From Kitasatospora sp. NBC_01266 (GTDB taxonomy: Bacteria > Actinomycetota > Actinomycetes > Streptomycetales > Streptomycetaceae): a stretch of DNA of 64,000 nt. The stretch covers positions 2,666,001 through 2,730,000 of the forward strand of contig NZ_CP108458.1 in assembly GCF_036242395.1 (NCBI RefSeq). The letters run 5' to 3'. The translations under genes and the position numbers were made by a program. Below are positions 59,415-64,000 of this stretch, piece after piece (the first letter of the stretch is position 1; each line of letters starts with the position of its first letter). The notes beneath the pieces were generated by a model. The model did not search any database. It was given only the letters and a program-made list of their open reading frames with translations, and was not told the origin of the DNA.

Positions 59415-60341
59415 ATGCCGGGATTCGCCCAACCAGGCCCCGGCCCGAGTCCCGTCCCGGACCCCGACGTCACCGAGACCGCCGTCCTGCCGCACATCGA
59501 GGGCCCGCCGCTGGTCCGCCCGTACGTGCCGGCGGTGCCGGTGCTCGACGAGGTGGCGGACCCGTCCGCCACCACCGTGCTGCCGCCGGTCCCGCCGCTG
59601 CTGCCCCCGGCACCGCCCTCGGCCGCGCCGCGTGAACTCGGACTCTTCCCGATCGCCGCCGATCCGGGCCCGCAGAGCGGCCGGGCCGCCGCGAGACGGG
59701 CCAGAGGGCGCAACCGCAGCGGCGTCGTGGTGGCGGCGGGCGCGGGCCTGGTCGCGCTCGGCGTCGGCCTGGCCTTCGCGCTCTCGCCCGGCCCGCAGAG
59801 CAATCACCAGGCACTGCCGGTGCTGCCCACCGGCGCACCCACCCCGACCGGCGCACCGAGCGGGGATACGCCGTCCGCGCCGAGCACGACCGCCGCGAGC
59901 AGCGCGTCGGCGAGCAGCGCGCCCGCGACGTCGGCCCGGCCGACGTCCGCCTCACCCCGGCCCTCGGTGCGCAGCGTCGCCCCCACCAGCCAGGCCCCGG
60001 CCGCGCCGCCCGCCCCGGCCACCACCCAGGCCGCGCCACCCAGCACCGCACCGGCGACCACCCAGGCGCCCCCGAGCAGCGCGCCCCCCAGCAGCAACGC
60101 CCCCTCGCCGAGCTCCACCGCACTCCCCGAATACGGCAGCACCGGCCCGGCCGTCACGGCGCTGCAGCACCAGCTCTCCGCCGTGGGCTGCTTCGACCGG
60201 CACCACACCTCGGGCGTCTACGACCAGGCCACCGTCCAGGCCGTGGGCAACTTCCAGAACGCCAACGCCCTCTGGCAGTCCCAGTGGGGCGTCTACGACC
60301 AGGCCACCGCCGACGCGCTGAACGCCGGCGACACCTGTTAG
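59415..60341 (+). CDS. membrane-anchored peptidoglycan-binding protein
   Basis: 308 residues. Pro-rich cytoplasmic start, one membrane helix near 103-124 (GVVVAAGAGLVALGVGLAFAL), a long Ser/Thr/Ala/Pro linker, and a C-terminal PG_binding_1 domain (YGSTGPAVTALQHQLSAVGC, SGVYDQATVQAVGNFQ) with Cys near both ends. It probably holds on to the cell wall. Convergent with the GDT1 gene. Confidence 0.83.
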   Translation: MPGFAQPGPGPSPVPDPDVTETAVLPHIEGPPLVRPYVPAVPVLDEVADPSATTVLPPVPPLLPPAPPSAAPRELGLFPIAADPGPQSGRAAARRARGRNRSGVVVAAGAGLVALGVGLAFALSPGPQSNHQALPVLPTGAPTPTGAPSGDTPSAPSTTAASSASASSAPATSARPTSASPRPSVRSVAPTSQAPAAPPAPATTQAAPPSTAPATTQAPPSSAPPSSNAPSPSSTALPEYGSTGPAVTALQHQLSAVGCFDRHHTSGVYDQATVQAVGNFQNANALWQSQWGVYDQATADALNAGDTC

Positions 60342-60355
60342 TGCCGCCTCAGGAC

Positions 60356-60937
60356 TCAGCCGGCCACCGCCCCCACCAGGCTGATCCCCGCCAGCACCAG
60401 CATCGCCGCCGCCGCGACCCGGATGATCACCTTCATCGGGACGTGCTTCAGCAGCTTCTGCCCGCCCAGGATCGCCAGGCCGCCCACCGCGCAGAGCGCC
60501 AGCCAGGCGCCCAGGCCCACCGAGAGCGGGTCGGCGTACTTGGCGGCCAGGTTGGCGGTCATGATCTGGGTCAGGTCGCCGAACTCGGCCACCGCCACCA
60601 CCAGGAAGCTGGCCCCTGCCACCTTCCAGAAGCCGGTGGAGGACGGCGCCTTCGCCTCGTGCTCCTCCTCCTCGGGCTTGTGCAGCAGCAGCATCACCGC
60701 GCCCGCCAGGAAGAGCGCCCCGCTGATCCCCTCCACCCAGCGGTGCGGCAGCAGCGACAGCAGGCTGCCGGCCGCCAGCGCGAGGCCGACCTGGACGGCC
60801 ATCGCCGCCGCGACGCCCGCGAAGACGTAGGCCGCGCGGTAGCGGGTGCCGAGCATCAGCGCGGCCAGGGCGGTCTTGTCCGGCAGTTCGGCCAGGAAGA
60901 TGATGCCGAAAGTGACGGCGAAGACGGTCAGGCTCAT
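60356..60937 (-). CDS. TMEM165/GDT1 family manganese exporter (MneA type)
   Basis: 193 residues, six helices in two repeats, each with the E-x-x-D-[KLR]-[TS] motif: FLAELPDKTALAALML near 15 and AEFGDLTQIMTANL near 117. In bacteria the family exports Mn2+. ATG at 60937. It is preceded by a yybP-ykoY Mn riboswitch, which fits manganese-dependent expression. Confidence 0.9.
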   Translation of the reverse strand: MSLTVFAVTFGIIFLAELPDKTALAALMLGTRYRAAYVFAGVAAAMAVQVGLALAAGSLLSLLPHRWVEGISGALFLAGAVMLLLHKPEEEEHEAKAPSSTGFWKVAGASFLVVAVAEFGDLTQIMTANLAAKYADPLSVGLGAWLALCAVGGLAILGGQKLLKHVPMKVIIRVAAAAMLVLAGISLVGAVAG

Positions 60938-60980
60938 CAGGATCGGTGTCCCTCGGGTCGGGCTGCCCGGGCGCGTGGCC

Positions 60981-61020
60981 TCAAAAAAACAGAGACCCCG
61001 GCCTGACAGCACTGGTCTCA
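60981..61020 (-). terminator. riboswitch-linked terminator
   Basis: On the minus strand a GAGACC...GGTCTC stem followed by TG and seven T. The stem's right arm could instead pair with the GAGACC inside the aptamer, giving a simple on/off switch. Confidence 0.7.
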
Positions 61021-61029
61021 AGCACAGCA

Positions 61030-61140
61030 CTGCGGCCGAAGGTCTCGCCAACACACGTGGTGTCCCGGGCGCCGGGCTCCTGAACGAGCGAGCCAGTATG
61101 TCGACGGTCCGGTGGAGGGCTACTCCCCTTCAACGCCTCC
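61030..61140 (-). promoter_or_regulatory. yybP-ykoY (Mn2+) riboswitch aptamer
   Basis: Minus-strand leader of the GDT1 gene with the family hallmarks GAAGGGGAGTAGCCC near the 5' end and GGCGAGACCTTCGGCC near the 3' end, joined by hairpins (CCCGGCGCCCGGG). Mn2+ binding in this class stabilises the aptamer and favours read-through to Mn exporters. Confidence 0.85.
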
Positions 61141-61942
61141 ACTGTACCGGACGCCGTACCAGGCCCCGTCCGATCAGTTCCAGCACCACCACGATCGCCA
61201 CCCCCTCCACCGCGAGCAGCGCGACCAGCACGAAGAGCTGCACCGCCCCCGCCGCCACCGGGGAGGCGCCGCCCAGCAGCATGCCGACGAAGGCGCCGGG
61301 CAGCGTGACCAGGCCCACCGTGCGGGTCTGGTCCAGGGCCGGCACCAGCGAGGTGGCGGCGGCGGTGCGGCAGATCTCCAGCCGGGCGTCGCGGTCCTCG
61401 AGGCCGAGTGCCAGCGCCGCCTCCACCTCGCCGTGCCGCTGGGTCAGCTCGTCCAGCGCCCGGCGCCCGGCCAGCGAGGTGGCGCTGAGCGCACCGCCGA
61501 TCAGGATGCCGGCCACCGGCACGATGGAGAGCCCCTTGAGCGGCAGCAGCCCGCTGCCGAGCAGCAGGGCCAGCACCGGCAGGACGCCGACGCCGATCGG
61601 GGCCGCCGCCCAGGCCCAGCTCCAGCCGGGCGCGTCCGACATCCGCCGCCCGGCGGTGCGCACCGCCACCGAGAACATCACCAGCACGAAGAGCGCGGTC
61701 AGCCAGAGCGAGTGAACCACCCAGGTGATCACGAAGGCGACCGCCGCGAGCTGCACCACCGCCCGCGCCCCGGCCCGCAGCACCGCCCGACCGTGCCCCA
61801 GCCGGCCCCACCCGGCCACCGCGACCGCCGCCACCAGCAGCACCGCCATCGCCACCCCGAGCAGCGGGGTGACCGGCAGCAGCTGCCCCGAGCCGGACGT
61901 TCCGCCCGAGGCCGACGCGCTCAGATCCAGGTGGTGAACCAC
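61130..61942 (-). CDS. FetB-like ABC permease (UPF0014/YbbM)
   Basis: 270 residues, seven hydrophobic segments, with VRTAGRRMSDAPGW, PVAGILIGGALSATSLAG, and ARLEICRTAAATSLVPALDQ then TVGLVTLPGAFVGMLLGG, the UPF0014 signature. E. coli FetB with FetA exports iron. No ATPase gene is next to it in the window. GTG at 61942, inside the end of the mannosyltransferase gene, after AGGA. Confidence 0.85.
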   Translation of the reverse strand: MVHHLDLSASASGGTSGSGQLLPVTPLLGVAMAVLLVAAVAVAGWGRLGHGRAVLRAGARAVVQLAAVAFVITWVVHSLWLTALFVLVMFSVAVRTAGRRMSDAPGWSWAWAAAPIGVGVLPVLALLLGSGLLPLKGLSIVPVAGILIGGALSATSLAGRRALDELTQRHGEVEAALALGLEDRDARLEICRTAAATSLVPALDQTRTVGLVTLPGAFVGMLLGGASPVAAGAVQLFVLVALLAVEGVAIVVVLELIGRGLVRRPVQWRR

Positions 61943-63483
61943 ATGTGGTCCTGCCAGTCGCTCATCGGGATCACCTGAGCGGTGTAGAGCGGCAGGAAGT
62001 AGAGGAAGCACCCCATGATCGCCAGCACGATGCCGCCCGCCGCCGCGCCGCCGATCGCCCGCCGCCGCGCCGTGCTGCCGCTCGGGCCGAGCATCGCCCC
62101 GAGCATCTGGGCCACCGCCAGACAGAGGAACGGCACCAGCACGACCATGTAGAAGGAGAAGATGGTGCGCTGCTGGAACTGGAACCAGGGCAGGTAGATG
62201 GCGGCCACCGCGCAGAGCACCGCGCCCGAGCGCCAGTCCCGCCGGAAGAACCAGCGGTAGAGCAGGTAGGCGAGCGCGAAGCAGCCGGTCCACCAGAGCA
62301 GCGGGGTGCCGAGCGCCAGGATCTGCGTGGTGCAGCCGCCGGCGGCGGTGCAGCCCTGCTGCCCGGTGGGCACCGGCTGCCAGTACATGCTGACCGGGCG
62401 GGCCTGGACCAGCCAGCTCCACGGATTGGACTGGTAGATGTGCGGGGTGGTCAGCGTGGTGTTGAAGTGCCACATCTCGGACTGGTAGTGCCACCAGCTG
62501 CGCAGCGCGGCCGGGAGCAGGCCCGAGCGGCCGGCCGCCCACTGGCGGTCGTAGCCGCCGGAGGTGACGAACCAGCCGGACCAGGAGACCAGGTAGGTCA
62601 GCGCGCCGAGCACCGCGATCGAACCGAAGGCGGGCAGCGCGTCGCGGCGCAGCATGCTGCGCATGGGGTGGCGGGCGCCGGCCGCCCGGCGCCCCGCCTG
62701 GTCCCAGAGCACGGTGAGCAGGCCGAAGGCGGCCAGGATCTGCCCGCCGTTCCACTTCACCGAGCAGGCCGCGCCGAGCAGCAGCCCGGCGGCCAGCCGC
62801 CAGGGGCGCAGGCCCAGCCGCACCCGGTCGCCGTCCACCCCGGGCGCGGCCAGCTTGGCCCTGGCCCGGTCGCGGTCGATCAGCAGGCAGCCGAAGGCGG
62901 CCAGCACGAAGAACATCAGGATGCCGTCGAGCAGCCCGGTGCGGCTCATCACGAGTTGCAGGCCGTCCACCGACATCAGCAGCGCGGCGGTGCAGCCGAT
63001 CAGGGTGGAGCCGAAGAGGCGGCGGCCGATCCGGGCCAGCATCAGCACCGAGAGGGTGCCGAGCAGCGCGACCATCACCCGCCAGCCGAACGGGTTCAGC
63101 CCGAAGGCCGCCTCGCCGAGCGCGATCACCCACTTGCCGAGCGGCGGGTGGGCGACGAAGGCGGGCACGTTGTCGAACGGGATGGTCTGCGGGTGCTGCA
63201 GGATCTGCTCGTTGGCGGTGACCGACCAGACGCCCTCGTAGCCCTGGTGGAGCACCGACCAGGCGTCCTTGGGGTAGTACGTCTCGTCGAAGACGAAGGC
63301 GCGCGGGTGGCCGAGGTTCCAGAACCGCAGGACCCCGGCGAAGAGTGCCACCGCGATGGGGCCGAGCCAGCCGGCGTGCCGCACCACCCAGGGTGCCCGG
63401 GTGGTCAAACCCACCAGCAGGGACGGACGGGCCGACGACACTTCCCGCGTCGCCGGCCGCTCGGTGACTGCCGTCTCTGCCAT
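61921..63483 (-). CDS. pmt: protein O-mannosyltransferase (GT39)
   Basis: 520 residues, polytopic. The first outside loop has the catalytic Asp-Glu in AFVFDETYYPKDAWS; HPPLGKWVIALGE follows, and WHYQSEMWHFNTTLTTPHIY and WNP-type WSWLVQARP blocks match actinobacterial Pmt. It moves mannose from polyprenyl-phosphate-mannose to exported proteins, and in S. coelicolor to the phiC31 receptor. Overlaps the FetB-like gene by 22 nt. Confidence 0.92.
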   Translation of the reverse strand: MAETAVTERPATREVSSARPSLLVGLTTRAPWVVRHAGWLGPIAVALFAGVLRFWNLGHPRAFVFDETYYPKDAWSVLHQGYEGVWSVTANEQILQHPQTIPFDNVPAFVAHPPLGKWVIALGEAAFGLNPFGWRVMVALLGTLSVLMLARIGRRLFGSTLIGCTAALLMSVDGLQLVMSRTGLLDGILMFFVLAAFGCLLIDRDRARAKLAAPGVDGDRVRLGLRPWRLAAGLLLGAACSVKWNGGQILAAFGLLTVLWDQAGRRAAGARHPMRSMLRRDALPAFGSIAVLGALTYLVSWSGWFVTSGGYDRQWAAGRSGLLPAALRSWWHYQSEMWHFNTTLTTPHIYQSNPWSWLVQARPVSMYWQPVPTGQQGCTAAGGCTTQILALGTPLLWWTGCFALAYLLYRWFFRRDWRSGAVLCAVAAIYLPWFQFQQRTIFSFYMVVLVPFLCLAVAQMLGAMLGPSGSTARRRAIGGAAAGGIVLAIMGCFLYFLPLYTAQVIPMSDWQDHMWFTTWI

Positions 63484-63557
63484 GAACCCACCGCTGTCGA
63501 CTGGATGACCTGGACCGCCGACGACAATAGGTCGCGGCGGTCCCTCCCGTCACCCTC

Positions 63558-64000
63558 TCATGCCGCCGTCTGCAGCTCGCGGAGCGGCACGACCACGGGG
63601 GCCGGCGCCTCGGCGTTGTCCTGCGCCGGGGTCAGGTGCCGGCGCAGCCGCAGCGCCAGGACGACGATCAGCAGTGTGCAGGCGGTCATCGCGGCCAGGT
63701 AGAGCGGCCAGGTGCCGGAGCCGACCAGCAGTACGCCGACCGCCGGGCCGACCGCGATGGCGGTCTGCTTGACCAGCGCGAACGCCGAGTTGTAGGTGCC
63801 CAGCAGCCGGGCCGGGGCCAGGTCGGCGACGATCGGGCCCAGGGTCGGGGCCAGCATCGACTCGCCGACGCCGAACAGCACGTAGATCGAGACGATCGCG
63901 ATGGTGGCCGCCGCCGCCTCGCCGCGGACCAGCCCGGCCAGCAGCGCCGCGCCCCAGGCGCCGAGCCAGACCACACCGGTGGCGGCCATCGCGGTGGTGC
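63558..64000 (-). CDS. MFS transporter, C-terminal part
   Basis: Runs off the right edge; 146 codons visible. Four hydrophobic segments (AATGVVWLGAWGAALLAGLV; TIAIVSIYVLFGVGESMLAP; VKQTAIAVGPAVGVLLVG; LYLAAMTACTLLIVVLAL) and LLGTYNSAFAL between helices fit the second half of a 12-helix MFS exporter. Confidence 0.75.
   Translation of the reverse strand, partial: TTAMAATGVVWLGAWGAALLAGLVRGEAAAATIAIVSIYVLFGVGESMLAPTLGPIVADLAPARLLGTYNSAFALVKQTAIAVGPAVGVLLVGSGTWPLYLAAMTACTLLIVVLALRLRRHLTPAQDNAEAPAPVVVPLRELQTAA

Overview
The window is high-GC actinobacterial DNA with GTG starts, GTGA/ATGA stop-start overlaps and very high third-position GC. The gene set (A-factor-type signalling genes, an actinobacterial Pmt, a fused RNase H/phosphatase, Scr1/DUF5753-type regulators) points to Streptomycetaceae, i.e. 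Streptomyces, Kitasatospora or Streptacidiphilus. The genus cannot be fixed from the sequence alone.

Layout. 1-4.7 kb: ordinary chromosomal genes (DUF2079 membrane protein, a HemC-type porphobilinogen deaminase, NUDIX, DinB-like, a 2-hydroxyacid dehydrogenase). 4.9-26 kb: a gamma-butyrolactone-type regulated biosynthetic cluster with two AfsA homologues and two TetR/ArpA-type regulators. It has no PKS or NRPS megasynthase. Instead it carries several small carboxylate-activating or condensing proteins: a GH3-type acyl-adenylating enzyme, an ATP-grasp ligase and a stand-alone condensation-fold protein. With them are an HpgT-like aminotransferase, an enolase-superfamily enzyme, an FAH-family enzyme, an SDR, a two-component flavin monooxygenase and an MFS exporter. 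Two nearly identical autoregulatory elements (16605-16624 and 24667-24686) precede the MFS-led operon and a catalytically dead IS701-like transposase gene. A weaker third site precedes the receptor gene.

26.3-27.5 kb: a 1.1-kb segment bounded by an exact 32-bp duplication of the rnpB 3' end, holding a NUDIX gene and a DegT-type aminotransferase remnant; it looks like the relic of an element that used rnpB as attachment site. 27.4-33.3 kb: core genes (rnpB, MFS exporter, yaaA, RNase H/phosphatase, zinc-ribbon protein, NIF3-like). 33.6-39.7 kb: a compact RiPP-like locus with a LanKC/LanL-type synthetase, an S9 peptidase, a 51-residue Cys-free peptide carrying two HGRHR repeats, and a methyltransferase. 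39.9-47.2 kb: secreted and envelope proteins and a conserved prenyltransferase-fold / methyltransferase / glycosyltransferase operon.

47.46-57.02 kb: a 9.56-kb integrated element inserted exactly at the start of a MhuD-like heme-degrading oxygenase gene. The left junction rebuilds the gene with a new start; the right junction keeps the gene's original first codons. The element has a large serine integrase, a D5/SF3 primase-helicase, a P27 small terminase, a second serine recombinase and an XRE/DUF6879 pair. I see no capsid, portal, large terminase or conjugation gene, so it resembles a phage satellite more than a prophage or AICE. It also holds unexplained structured DNA: a hairpin array, a 98-nt long hairpin, a 30-bp palindrome, and clustered GTCTCA boxes.

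57.1-64 kb: core chromosome again, with an MFS-MarR-like fusion, a peptidoglycan-binding protein, a GDT1/TMEM165 Mn exporter behind a yybP-ykoY riboswitch, a FetB-like permease, protein mannosyltransferase and a partial MFS gene.
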